A stretch of 64,000 bases of DNA from Hoplostethus atlanticus (lineage: Eukaryota > Chordata > Actinopteri > Trachichthyiformes > Trachichthyidae), in the NCBI GenBank assembly GCA_034670405.1, contig JAXDDX010000043.1, positions 1 through 64,000 of the forward strand, read 5' to 3'. Shown here one piece after another: positions 20,650 through 30,860 of this stretch. The position numbers were made by a program, and so were the translations under genes. How positions within the stretch are numbered: the stretch's first letter is position 1; each line of letters opens with the position of its first letter. The notes below the pieces were generated by a model. The model was not told the DNA's origin, did not search any database, and saw only the letters and a program-made list of their open reading frames with translations.

Positions 20650-20910
20650 TATCCATCCATTTTATATACCCACTTATTCCTATTCAGGGCCACAGGGGGT
20701 GCTGAAGCCTATCCCAGCATGTATTGGGCAAAAGGCACATTTACATTATGTCAAACCTATATCAAACCTACAATAGTACTTTTTCTAAAAATCATTATTA
20801 TATTCTACATTATGTGATAGAGCAGCATTTGTTTACATACACAGGTATTACAGTAATTTAGCAGTCGCTTTTATCCAAAGCGACTTACAAAGGTGATAGT
20901 TGACAATATG
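20650..20910. repeat. Two short dispersed-repeat fragments (Rex3-like tail; LINE/SINE tail)
   Basis: At 20651-20740 the sequence ATCCATCCATTTTATATACC, followed by a GGGCCACAGGGGGTGCTG- and GCCTATCCCAGCATG-type stretch, is a widespread fish repeat that I associate with RTE/Rex3-like LINE 3' ends in minus orientation. At 20858-20900 AGTCGCTTTTATCCAAAGCG and ACTTACAA form another common fish retroposon tail. Both are short, truncated and non-coding. Confidence 0.5.
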
Positions 20911-21094
20911 TGGGGATTGAACACATTGTTGCTCATTTTTAATTCACTGTGAAATGACAGCCACACAGGGGCAGTGTTACTCTATCTTACCGATGGTACA
21001 ACCATGCAGCAACCTTTCACTCAGTTCATGGTTTTCTGGTCCAGTCCTCTGTTTCACAGTGAACAGTAATTTCTGACTGTTTTTTGTATTTCAG

Positions 21095-21229
21095 CTCCAT
21101 GACACATACATTCTGACAGTAAAAGGTCAGGACCTGGATGGCAAACCAGGGGGAAACTTTGCAACCAGCACCATTACCATTCACATCAATGATGTGAACG
21201 ACAGCCTCCCCACTCTAGACAAAGAAGAG
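21095..21229 (+). CDS. dsg2-like: Desmoglein unit A exon: end of cadherin repeat EC3
   Basis: TTTTTTGTATTTCAG precedes the exon and GAG|GTAGTT ends it. The 45 codons (phase 0 to 0) read YILTVKGQDLDG and then TITIHINDVNDSLPTL. The D-x-N-D box is the calcium-binding linker at the end of a cadherin repeat, and YxLTVxxxDxxG is the preceding strand. Its length and position match the exon that closes EC3 in desmogleins. It is intact and followed at 21247 by a Tc1-like fragment in the intron. Confidence 0.82.
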
Positions 21230-21246
21230 GTAGTTTTGTTTAATAT

Positions 21247-21340
21247 ACAGTACCAGTCAAAGGTTTGGACACACCTGACTGTTTGTCATGATCTTAAATA
21301 CATTTTGATCTAAAGGCTTGTTCAAAAGAACCGAATCAGT
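21247..21340. mobile_element. Tc1-like terminal fragment in the desmoglein intron
   Basis: ACAGTACCAGTCAAAGGTTT followed by GGACACACCTGACT is the terminal repeat style of a common fish Tc1 family, and the following CATGATCTTAAATACATTTT-type sequence continues it. No matching right end or transposase was seen, so it is a fragment only. Confidence 0.55.
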
Positions 21341-21868
21341 TAAGTGAGTGAGTTGATTTGACTCACACAACTGAATCGATTCAGCAGCGGTTATAGCAGC
21401 GCCAGAAAAAAATAAAAAATAAAAAATTGCTATTTAAGTGTTTTATTTATATTTTTGCCAGTGTTTTGTCTTTGCTACTCAAGTTTGCCAGTAAGCTAAC
21501 TTGTGCTCTGAGAAATGTTTGTAGAACTAAAACTCCATTATGCTTGTTAGCATAGTGAACATTATCTCAACCAGTGATGATGGAGACTGGTTCAGTTCCC
21601 CAATATTGAGTCAAGCAAAATTCAGTGCTACTGTATAGGAAAGAAAGAGATATTGTAACTACAAATGTGTTCTTGTGACATAAAACATCCAAGTCCAGGC
21701 ACTCGTGTGGGTTTTAATGTTAAAATGTCTGTAATTGGAGAGGTCTAAGACATTAAAATACCTAAGCGGAACCTATGCCTTCATCAGGTATAGGTTTGCA
21801 GTCAAGTTGTGATTTATACCTAATACTCTTTAAACCCTATTACACTCATTAATGTGTTTTACCTGCAG

Positions 21869-22035
21869 TATGAGGGCAGTATTGAGGAGAACAGAGGGTG
21901 TGGAGGTGATGAGAATCAAATCAGAGGACCTGGATGTTATGTACACAGAAAATTGGGAAATCGTCAAAGGCAATGAGGCTGGCTACTTCAGCATCACAAC
22001 CAACCAAGACCAACAAGGGCATCCTAATGCTTCTA
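21869..22035 (+). pseudogene. dsg2-like: Desmoglein unit A exon: start of EC4, frame-shifted and truncated
   Basis: TGTGTTTTACCTGCAG leads into YEGSIEEN. After 21892 the homologous reading continues in another frame ([15 protein letters not shown], then [12 protein letters not shown]), and after 22010 in a third (NKGILMLL). The residues match the start of desmoglein EC4 up to the expected exon end, but no GT donor is found where the exon should stop. Instead a hAT-like terminus begins at 22056. Two shifts in the same direction plus the missing donor make this exon non-functional as read. Confidence 0.72.
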
Positions 22036-22055
22036 CATCTGCTACAATGTCTCTA

Positions 22056-23010
22056 CAGAGCCGGGCAGCCCTATGTACCGCAAGGGCCCCCCCTCCCCCT
22101 CGTGTCAAAGCAGGTGTCAATGTTTACAACTTCGATGAGAGGATGAAGTGGAACTATCCTTCTGGTCACGAAAAGAGAAAAAAAACACCATGAGTGTGAA
22201 TTGCGGGAACAGCAATCAGGTAAACTTGTGTTCTCTTCTCTCTGAGTTTGATGTCAGCAAATAACAGTAACGTTACGTTGATGTGCTAGCTTGCAGTGCA
22301 TCTCTCTCTAGTCAGTCTGTCTTGCTAACCCAGCTGGGCAGTGCATCTCTTGGTCTGTCTGTGTCTTGCTTTCTTGCCAGCTACTTCCAGGGCTGTGTTC
22401 TGTAACTTTGTGCCTGACAAAAGTGAGCGTGAAATACAACTATTTATTAGTTTGATAAACGCAATGGGTGTTTATAAACTGCAGCTCGGAAAAGATAACC
22501 GTGTCGCACCTGATCATGCATTCAAATGCGCGTGCACGAAATGAAACTCGCGCTTTCCAGCAGCAACCTCTGTTGGGACCAGTCCAGACAATATATGGGC
22601 GTGATGGCACTCCTCATAGGCGCACATAAGTTTAAAACAAGACAATGATTATCTAGTCTTATCTAGACAAGGTTTAGTTACAACTCTAGACTAATGCAAG
22701 ATGGAAAGCAATGGATTGACATTGACTATTGATTAAATTTTCAATATGGTTACACATATCTCAGTAAATAATAACCATCAAGTATTCAGCCAAGCCATAG
22801 TATAAATAGTATTTTATATTTGAAAATGTATAAAAGGAAATCTGGGGTAGCCAGTTTGAATGGGCCTGATGCAGCTGATAAAATTAATAATAGTATTGTT
22901 ATCTATAATTTACAGGTGCTATGCTTGAGTTTGTCAGTAGAGGAGATGCTGGATCATCAGCCAGTACAAGCACAGACATACTGTATAGGTGCAGCCATAG
23001 CCTATAGGCT
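22056..23010 (+). mobile_element. hAT-like element fragment with zinc-finger leader exons
   Basis: It opens with CAGAGCCGGGCAGCCCTATG at 22056, typical of hAT termini, and continues through a GGGCCCCCC stretch. A start exon around 22136-22199 encodes [10 protein letters not shown] and ends in CAATCAG|GTAAAC. A second exon starts after TTTACAG at 22915 with GAMLEFVSRG. This two-exon leader is characteristic of vertebrate hAT transposase genes with a TTF-type zinc finger. The catalytic region and right terminus are not present before the gypsy fragment at 23245. It interrupts the desmoglein EC4 exon. Confidence 0.62.
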
Positions 23011-23244
23011 TATGTTTACATTGTATAGCCAAAGGTAATTGTATAATATTGCGAGGAATGGACTAATCAGGCAGCAAAGCCAAAGCTCAGTGTTATATTA
23101 TTATTTTCTATATTTTATATTTTCTACAATTTCTTATTTATGTTAATATTCACTTATCTTAAGATTCTATAGAAATATTCTATTCAATAAGTATTGTTTG
23201 TTTATACCTCATTCTGTTCTGTATAGGTCTACTTATTCTTAGAC
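23011..23244. other. A+T-rich spacer
   Basis: There is no ORF or repeat edge here. It separates the hAT-like fragment from the gypsy fragment. Confidence 0.35.
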
Positions 23245-23965
23245 CGACAGATGGGCTTAATCAGACCCTCCTCGTCTCCTGTTGGTGCTGGCTTCTTTTT
23301 CGTGGAAAAGAAAGATCACGCCCTGCACCCCTGCATCGACTTCCGGGGTCTAAACAACATCACCATTAAGAATAAATATCCACTTCCACTCATTGACTCT
23401 GCTTTTGAGCCCCTCCAACACGCCACCGTCTTTTCCAAGCTGTACCTCCAGAACGCCTACCACCTCATCCGGATCCAGGAGGGTGATGAATAGAAGACGG
23501 CTTTCAACACCGCGCTCGGCCACCTCGTCATGCCCTTCGGCCTCACCAATGCCCCGGCAGTTTTCCAGGCACTCGTTAATGACGTCCTCCACAACATGTT
23601 GAACCGCTTCATCTTCATCTACCTCGACAACATCTTGATCTTCTCCCGGAACATGGAGGAACACACACGTCAGGTTGGTGCTTCGTCGCCTTTTTGAAAA
23701 CAAGCTGTTTGTTAAAGCCGAGAAATGTGAATTCCATGTTTCATCCCTTCGGCCCCTCCGGATCATTGACGACCATCCGGCCTACACTGTCTGGAGGATC
23801 ATGGACATCCGCCACCATGGCCGAGGTTTCCAGTACCTCGTTGACTGGGAGGGTTACGGCCCAAAGGAGCACAGTTGGGTCCCACGTCGGAACATCCTGG
23901 ATCCCTCCCTCATCCACGACTTCCACCGGGAGCATCCTGACAGCATTTTCCCTCTCAAATTTTGA
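23245..23965 (+). mobile_element. Internally deleted chromodomain Ty3/gypsy (sushi-like) fragment
   Basis: The + strand starts within reverse transcriptase ([20 protein letters not shown], then [20 protein letters not shown], then [15 protein letters not shown]). A stop at 23491 and a frame shift follow before the [16 protein letters not shown] and [11 protein letters not shown] blocks; the catalytic YLDD reads YLDN. After [12 protein letters not shown] (about 23740) the sequence jumps directly into a chromodomain ([20 protein letters not shown], then [20 protein letters not shown]) ending at 23964. RNase H and integrase are deleted. The chromodomain is typical of sushi-type fish elements. 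Confidence 0.82.
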
Positions 23966-24196
23966 GGAGGCATAGCCTTCCTTGCCCCCCCGATGAGTCG
24001 CCGCTGCTGTATTCATGCATACAATGTAATCGGTGTTACAGACTTACCGCTCATTTCATTAAAATTTGAGACTGTTGACAAATACACACAAATGACTGCC
24101 CATAATCAGTTAATTTCGTTATATCATTTACAGACGCCCTGTGTAAGAGTTATTATTTTCTGCTGATGTACTCTTTTTTTGTGTGCCATTCCCCAG

Positions 24197-24630
24197 GCTG
24201 TGGATTATGAGGATGTGAAATATCTTGAACTGGGGCTGGTTGTGAGGAACAAGGCTAAGCCATATGATGGCGCTGGACATGGAGCTGCGACAGTTATTGG
24301 AATTACCTCAGGTGGAGGAGCAAGAGGAGATGTAGGAGGAAGTGGCACTGGTACAGGAGGTGTGTCTGGGGGAAGTGGAAGTGGAATTGGAACTGGAACT
24401 GGAACTGAAGGACATTGTGGGGGATCATCATGGACAAGTTCGACCACCAACAAATATAAAGGTTATCCAATCAAAATCAACGTGAAGACCCAGCCTGAGG
24501 GACCACATTTTGACCCTACGGTCAAAGCCATTCCCATCTCAGAGGGGGGCCACTCTATCAACATTAAAGAGGTCATTGCCCATTACCCAGCACTGGATGG
24601 AGATACTGGGAAACCATCCGAGAATGTCAG
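24197..24630 (+). CDS. dsg2-like: Desmoglein unit A exon: EC4 end to EC5 start, with glycine-rich insertion
   Basis: The acceptor is CCATTCCCCAG|GCT and the donor GTCAG|GTTAGT; the exon has 434 bases, phase 0 in and 2 out. It starts with AVDYEDVKYLELGLVVRNKA, the desmoglein EC4 strand pair. A stretch of about 45-50 residues made largely of Gly, Ser and Thr (from DGAGHGAA to GGSSWTSS) follows, and the fold resumes with GYPIKINVKTQPEGPHFDP, then INIKEVIAHYPALDGDTGKP. The Gly-rich part sits where mammalian desmogleins have a short loop. The frame is fully open. In context it follows the broken EC4 start exon across a 2.1-kb intron filled by hAT and gypsy fragments. Confidence 0.83.
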
Positions 24631-24736
24631 GTTAGTGTACACACACACACAAACACAAAATCCATTTACAGAAAAAATACTCTTATAGGTTTAATTGTCA
24701 ATGCTTCAAATAATTGACAGTTTATTTCTGCTGTAG

Positions 24737-24879
24737 GTATGCTAAGGGATCTGACACTGGTATCTGGCTGACCATCGACCCAAAGACAGCTGAGATTAGA
24801 CTCAACAAGATGCCTGACAGAGAGTCTCCCTTCCTGATCAATGGGACATATATTGCTAAGTTTCTCTGCATGACTGATG
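24737..24879 (+). CDS. dsg2-like: Desmoglein unit A exon: EC5 first half
   Basis: It is preceded by TTCTGCTGTAG and followed by GAT G|GTAAAC. The first base completes the Arg codon left open by the previous exon, and it ends in phase 1. Residues [20 protein letters not shown], then [10 protein letters not shown] and [13 protein letters not shown] form the EC5 strands of desmogleins, with the usual A-E-I-R-L-x-K-x-P-D-x-E core. It is intact. Confidence 0.82.
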
Positions 24880-25036
24880 GTAAACTCTTCCACTGTGTGC
24901 TCTGCTTCATACTTGATACATATCAGAATGCTCTCAGGAAAGTAAAATAAGTGCCTCATCAAAGGTTGAATTGACCAGATAGCATCAGCACCATGGTCTG
25001 GTTTTAGCACTCATGAAATTATCTAAAATGGCAAGC

Positions 25037-25393
25037 TCAAGTCCAAATGGCAAACCAAACAACAACCCCAATAGGGTGCAAGTTCACAAAGGCATAAAAT
25101 GACAAGAAAAACACAGCACTCTTCAGCCTAAAAGGGGGTTGATATATTGCTGTTACAGAAAGAGGCATTCTGGATCTATACATTGCAGACAGGGAACCTT
25201 GATTCTTCATTAGGTCCCTGTGGGTTCCCTGGGATTCCTCTACAGTAGGGATGTTTCCTCTAGGTGCAATCCTGTGTTTAATATCAGGTAACTCAAAAAT
25301 AACAAACACAAAAGCCAACAGGGCTGCTATACTAAGTACTAGTCCCAGATAGAGACAGAGACATCTGGACCACAGCTTGTTGAAGGACAACAT
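25037..25393 (-). CDS. Unidentified 118-codon ORF with a hydrophobic N-terminal segment
   Basis: This minus-strand frame starts with a short basic leader and a strongly hydrophobic run (CLCLYLGLVLSIAALLAFVFV, residues about 11-31) that could be a membrane anchor, followed by a hydrophilic part. I do not recognise it. It lies in an intron of desmoglein unit A, directly beside a minus-strand gypsy remnant beginning near 25430, so it may be an element-derived gene or chance. No partner exon or regulatory motif was found. Confidence 0.25.
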   Translation of the reverse strand: MLSFNKLWSRCLCLYLGLVLSIAALLAFVFVIFELPDIKHRIAPRGNIPTVEESQGTHRDLMKNQGSLSAMYRSRMPLSVTAIYQPPFRLKSAVFFLSFYAFVNLHPIGVVVWFAIWT

Positions 25394-25429
25394 CTACTCT
25401 AGGAAAGGGTTTGCTCAAGATTCAGTGTG

Positions 25430-26880
25430 ATTAGGAGGGCAGGGCTGCTATTGGTGCTGCTGGCGCTGTGTGGCTGTGACAGTACCACCTCCTCTATGGA
25501 CGGGGGATGTGTGAAAGACCGGGTGGACCCTCATGGCTCAGGGAAGGCTAAAAAGACAGGAGACCGGGTTGATCCTCTTCTCCACCTCAAAGGGCCTGAT
25601 GTACCTAGGCACGAGCTTGTGGTTCTCTACCCTTACAGTTGCGGTTTTCCACCCAGATACTGTGCACAAAGCCAAACCTTGTCTCCTGGCTGGTAGGGCA
25701 CCATGGGTCTTCTCTTGCGGTTAGTGAGTAGAGTCTGCTGGGACCAGGCTTGCAACAGGGCTGCTCATCTCCAGGTGCGGTGGCACCTGCGGATGTAGTC
25801 CCTCCTCATTGTGGGCCACCAGAACTGCCTCTGCAGGGACTTCAGGGTTTGATCTGTGCCGGGGTGACCCACCAGTTGGGACGAGTGCCCCCATTCCAGC
25901 ACTCTCACCAAGAGCTCCTGGTTCCCAATGTCATAGTTGCTCTCGGCAGGGTAGAGGCGTCTGGAGAAAAAGGCGCAGGGATGGAGCGTCTCATCGTGTG
26001 TTGGGTACAAGATGGCATCTATGCCTACATCCTACATCAGCTGAAAGAATGGATGAAGCGGTGATAGAAATTGGCAAATCCCATGAATCACTGTTCCTGT
26101 TTGATGGAAGTGGGTCTGGGCCAGTCCACTACTGCCTGCACCTTGCCGGAGTTCATCTGCATATTCTCTGGAGTGATGATGTATCCAAGGAAGCGAACCC
26201 GGGTGGCATGGAATAGGCACTTCTCTGGCTTGACAAAAAGGAAGAGGATACTTATTCTTGACTGTGATGTTATTGAGTGGACGGTAATCTATACATGGGC
26301 AGAGGCCTCCATCTCTTTTGCCCATGAAGAAGAACCCCACACCAGCAGGGGATGTGGAGGAGTGGACGATGCTGTCCAATATACTTCTCCGTGGCTCTTG
26401 TCTCTGGAACAGAGAGAGAGAGTACAGTCTCCCCCAGGAGGGACAGGTACCAGGCAACAGCTCTATCACACATATGGGCGGTGAGGAGGCAGTGAGGTAG
26501 CTCTCTAAAAAGCTTGCTAAAAACCACCTAGAGGTCCATATACTCACAGGGGAAGGAGGGTAGGTGTATGGACTCCTTGCTGTGAATTTGCAGGGGATGA
26601 ACCTTCCAGGAGGTTTTAAAGGAGCCATGTGGAAACATTGTCAAGTTCTTCTTTTTTTGGCTAGGCTGAGTTTCTCCAAGTCAAAGTGACCGGTAGCATG
26701 GTCTGGAAGGTAGAGAAGGTTAATAAAGAAATTTGACCCATCAGGACCCCTCTACTCACCGACGGGTCTGCTCTTTTTGGCCACTGGGGGCAGTTGGCGC
26801 AGAGATGTCCCTGCGCTCCGCAGTAGAGGATCAGGCCCTCGGCCTCTTGGGCTCCAGTGCTCCATGCTAACACTTAGCAT
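25430..26880 (-). mobile_element. Degenerate chromodomain-type Ty3/gypsy remnant (minus strand)
   Basis: Reading from 26880 downward: a gag zinc knuckle (CGAQGHLCANCPQWPKR) and protease leader, reverse transcriptase pieces (PAGVGFFFMGKRDG, then CIDYRPLNNITVKNKYPLPF at about 26370-26250), RNase H and integrase zinc-finger pieces ([20 protein letters not shown], then [18 protein letters not shown] at about 25950-25800), and a decayed C-terminal region. Frame shifts, stops and internal deletions are frequent. The blocks match the sushi-like type also seen at 23245-23965, but this is a separate copy in the opposite direction. Confidence 0.75.
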
Positions 26881-27100
26881 ACACAATGTTGATACTCAAA
26901 CCGGAGCCAAGTATTTACTAGGGACCCATGGATGATTTTGCTGCCTATGTTATTACTTAATGGTTAAGTTGACCAAAGAGACAATCTACCAAAAACATTG
27001 TCTCTGTCTCTCAACTTGAACTAATTTATAACAAGAGTGGAAACAGCACTGAGATGCTGACTAGTCTGACCTGTCCTCATTCCCTTGTCTCCCTATACAG

Positions 27101-27322
27101 GCATACCCTCTCAAACAGCCACGGGCACCATAACCATCCAGGTGGCAGACTTTAATGACCACTGCCCCACCTTGACCAGTAACGTCAGGACTATGTGTAC
27201 TAATGTTGACGCTGTCACTGTAACTGCTGAGGATAGGGATGCATTCCCTAATCGAGCTCCTTTCAGCTTCTCCATCATCCCAGAGGGCACCAAGGGCAAA
27301 TGGGATGTTCAGCATCTTAATG
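27101..27322 (+). CDS. dsg2-like: Desmoglein unit A exon: EC5 end and membrane-proximal region
   Basis: The exon follows CTCCCTATACAG and ends AAT G|GTGAGG; 222 bases, phase 1 in and out. TGTITIQVADFNDHCPTL carries the variant calcium linker (D-F-N-D) seen at the EC5 boundary. Then VRTMCTNVDAVTVTAEDRDA and PFSFSIIPEGTKGKWDVQ match the extracellular anchor region of desmogleins. It is fully open and in phase with the neighbouring exons. Confidence 0.84.
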
Positions 27323-28636
27323 GTGAGGTTAATAATAATAATCAGAATTATAATCTGTATCTATAATAGCAGGTCCAAAATAGTTGCAAAGCACTTAGAA
27401 CTTAGCACTTAGAAAGAAGTAAAAAACAAATCACATAAAATCAACAGCAAAAGGAAGTAAGGTAACAAATATAAAGCAAGGCATAAACAATTAATAATTA
27501 ATAAAAGAAAGTCTACAAAAAATTGTTTTAAGAAGTGAGTTAAAAGATGATTCACATTTTGCTCAGGCAGGTCGAGGAGAAACTTTGGAACAGCCTATAG
27601 GGAACAGACAATACGAATGTCAAATCTAGATTTTGAAAGAGCCAGTAGGGACTTCTTGTTTTTAGGTGCTCAGGAGGAGCCACCTCTATAAGAGCTGGGC
27701 TTTGTGTGTGCATTCATTCGTTCATTCATTAACTCATACAGACATGCTTTAAAGTTTATGAACAAATTATAGAAACCTTTAGTTTTTACCATGCATGCCT
27801 TATATAATAAAAATTAACCTTTACTTGACTGAAATAAATAATTATAATTATAATAAATAATTGTGCATGTTGTAAAATGTAGGTAGTAAGTAGAATCAGG
27901 TAGGTAAGTAGAATCAGTTTGGTAAATAATTGGGTATGAAGTTAACCAAGTAAAGGTCAGACCTTTGGGGAGGATATTGTGTGGAACTCCCATAATGACA
28001 GATGAGAAACGTGGTCAGTTTTGTTTCCTGGGGCTGACGGACCAAGTCTAAAGCCTGCAGGATAATTCACCTAACAGGATTCCAATGAGTATAGATGGAT
28101 TAGTGACAAGATTCACCTAGCCTTCATCCTAAGGTCTGCCCCTCTAACTACTTAATATTCCCCAATTCCCCAGTGTACTGGGTACTTGCTAAATTCACCT
28201 TAGTTAACGGCAGCTCTTCTCTTTGAAACGGTTGGTATATATGCTAGGTTTATATTTAAAGGGCTATACTTTAGCCATAAATTTAAGTATACTTTAACCA
28301 TCTAGGGCACGTTTAGTGGACCACTTGTTCTACTCTAGGTCAAGAGTAACCTGTAAGAACCTTATGTTGACAAAACTTAGAGTGTTGCTATCTACCAGAA
28401 AGGGTGGCTACTTTGATTAGTTTATTTTGATTAGTAATAGTAAATACAAAATGCTTTATCATGGTATATCAAATAATAATCCAAATCCAATCCAATCCAT
28501 AATCCAAATTAACAAAAAATAAATATAAAATAAAATACAAAAATCACTTGTTTATCTAGAGTTTGGAACAGCCAATAGGGACCCGATCGACAGTACTACA
28601 CTCCTCTGAGAACTAAGTAACTAATGTTTCTGGCAG
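27323..28636. other. Intron of desmoglein unit A, A+T rich, possible degraded repeat
   Basis: The similar strings TTTGGAACAGCCTATAGGGA (27584) and TTTGGAACAGCCAATAGGGA (28561) flank the interval, suggesting two fragments of one old dispersed repeat. The rest is low-complexity A+T-rich sequence. No coding potential is seen. Confidence 0.4.
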
Positions 28637-28874
28637 ACACCTCGGCCAACTTGAGGACCCCTGAGGAAATGTGGCCTGGTTTTTATGAGGTGGCATTGGA
28701 TGTGAGGGACGAGCAGGGACACACCTGTCCAGACCTGCAGAAAGTGAAGGTGGAAGTTTGTACCTGTGAGGATGGAATGGTATGCAGAGTTCGAGGCGCC
28801 GGTGATCGGCTAAGGGGCAGAGTTAGGAGCTGCAGCCATTGGACTGATCTTCCTGGGCCTGCTAATGCTACTAC
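28637..28874 (+). pseudogene. dsg2-like: Desmoglein unit A exon: anchor and transmembrane start, broken
   Basis: TTTCTGGCAG precedes the exon. It reads DTSANLRTPEEMWPGFYEVA, then VRDEQGHTCPDLQ and VCTCEDGMVC, the Cys-containing anchor next to the membrane. In the G run at 28814-28817 the frame is lost; the hydrophobic segment GAAAIGLIFLGLLMLL lies one frame over. By phase the exon should end at 28874, and the following bases are ATGAGT where a GTGAGT donor would be expected. The next exon (35516) begins with the exact two bases needed to complete the split codon, which supports this boundary. As read, protein and splicing are both disrupted. Confidence 0.75.
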
Positions 28875-28982
28875 ATGAGTATGATGTGACATTCATCCTG
28901 ATGAAGAACCATGTGGTCAAACAACTAAAACATCGGTGTAGTCAAGACAAGCTTAGTAGAGTCCAAGTCAACACCAAGATCC
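28875..28982. other. Start of a 6.6-kb intron before the Harbinger-like element
   Basis: There is no feature beyond continuation of a short open frame past the mutated donor. Confidence 0.4.
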
Positions 28983-29020
28983 GGGGCCAAATGTATAAAC
29001 CATGCGTACTGTAGTGTATG

Positions 29021-30860
29021 CAGGAGACATCGGCCTCCCCCCCTCTTCGGACCATACAAAATACACAGCAACACCCAAAGACTAACACATTCCTCTCCCA
29101 GGGCCTTCCTATGAGGTCAAGACCCCTGCTGTGCTCCCAGGAACCCAAGGAACCCCCTTTGCAGCAAAAGGTGGATTTCCCCATAAATCTGCCAAAAAGT
29201 AACACTTTGCAGGTTCGACTTGCCTGCTCTGGTGCCATTAGGAGATAGGTCCGATGATAAGGGCCGGGGAAATGTACCTAATATGCCTTCCAAGGGAGAC
29301 ACAGAATAAGTGAACCAAGAAACTCTGGAATGTATTGCAAAAATGTGCTTTCTGTATATGTTTTATTAGATTTGAACTTCACATCCTGTGGCCGATGATG
29401 TGCCCTACTCCCCAATGTAGTATCTGGGTTATTCAAGGCACACAGAATGTGTTATCAGGACTTTTGGTTTACTCGCCAGTATTTTGTGGTAAGACAGTGA
29501 TGTTTGGTGTCATACAAACCCATTTGTTGTAAGGTGATTGAATATGTCACTTGCATCCCCAAAGGATCAAGAAAAATTATGTTTTCCAAACTTGAGCTGC
29601 AAATGCAGTTTTAGGGGATGGTGATCACCGATCATCAAGTTGTAAATCTGATGCATGCAAATGAGGGAAATACCTACCACTCCTGACATACCATAAAACC
29701 CTCTCAGCCCTTGGGCTCGGCTCAGCACAGACACGAAATCTCACGAACTCGAACGAACAAAGGAGGACAACTCCTGCAACAGGGTGGACGGGCAAAAACT
29801 CAGGCGGAAAGACATCAAGAAACATCAAGGAACATCAAAAAAACTCAACTCAACCATCCTGCAGCCAGTCCCGCAGCCCGTCCTGTAACTAAGTTTGAAC
29901 CTGGCTCAAAGCTCTTCTCTCAGCTCAAGTACCAGACCAGCTCTAGAGTGAATCTTGCCGAGACGGCCGATTGAGTTCACTCAACCTGATCCAGAAGACT
30001 ACGAAACCACGTCAGAAGCCAGCCGCTATTCTACTCTGCTTCCTGAACGATGTGAGTCAACACATCGACCTATCCCTCTATATCCACTGAGGTGAACTGT
30101 TGGCACGATGACTCCGACGAACAACGGCCCCCGTACCGCACTCCACAACGGCCCTCCTGACGTCGACTGGTCCAGACCAACACGTGCGTGTGTTTACCTG
30201 TCCACTGAGACTGTGCGACGGTTACCACGGAGACAAGGCACGCTGACACCCTGCAAACCAGACGGTAACCAACTTTCTTGTTGATGCACAGGTGATGCAA
30301 AGGCAGTGTTGAACTGTGAAAGTGAGGTTAGAATACTCTCTCTCTCTCCACTATTCTCTGTCCTTCTGTCCCAAGTCTCCCGGAAACTGTCAGCTGTCCT
30401 CCAAGCCATCTTTCGCTGTTGCCACATTGCCGCAATTAGACGTATTACAGCTCAGGTCGTTTTGTCGGTGCCAACTTCCTTGCAATTGCTATTTGCCATA
30501 TTCTCTGCCACTGTTACTTGGCATACCATTTGCCAATATTACCTGCCCTCATTTCATTTAACTTTGTTGTACATATTGTACATATATTTATCTATCATTA
30601 TTCATTGTGTTTAATCAGTTAATAAATCTTTGTATTTATAAAGAACTGATTATTGTGTGTTATTGATATATCCTGGACATGAAGGTAGAAAATCACTGAA
30701 ATCTAGAGCTCACTTCTTCTGACTATTAGACTGATATCATTATAAAGAGACTATTCCAGTGTAAACTGGTGGTGCCCCGCGAGTGTTAATTAATAAGATA
30801 TTAATTACTAAGAATAATTTCAATAATTGTCAATTTTCAGAATTGACCAAATAGTCTCAT
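29021..30860 (+). mobile_element. Unclassified LTR-like insertion within Harbinger-like element 1
   Basis: Harbinger-type terminal sequence stops near 29020 and resumes near 30870. The insert has a moderately complex, non-coding body, an AATAAA with nearby T-rich sequence at about 30621, and at 30768-30783 CTGGTGGTGCCCCGCG, which could be a primer-binding site just after an LTR. Small ORFs (29711-29974, 30306-30614) show no recognisable domain. A second LTR was not found, so this is a tentative call. Confidence 0.35.
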
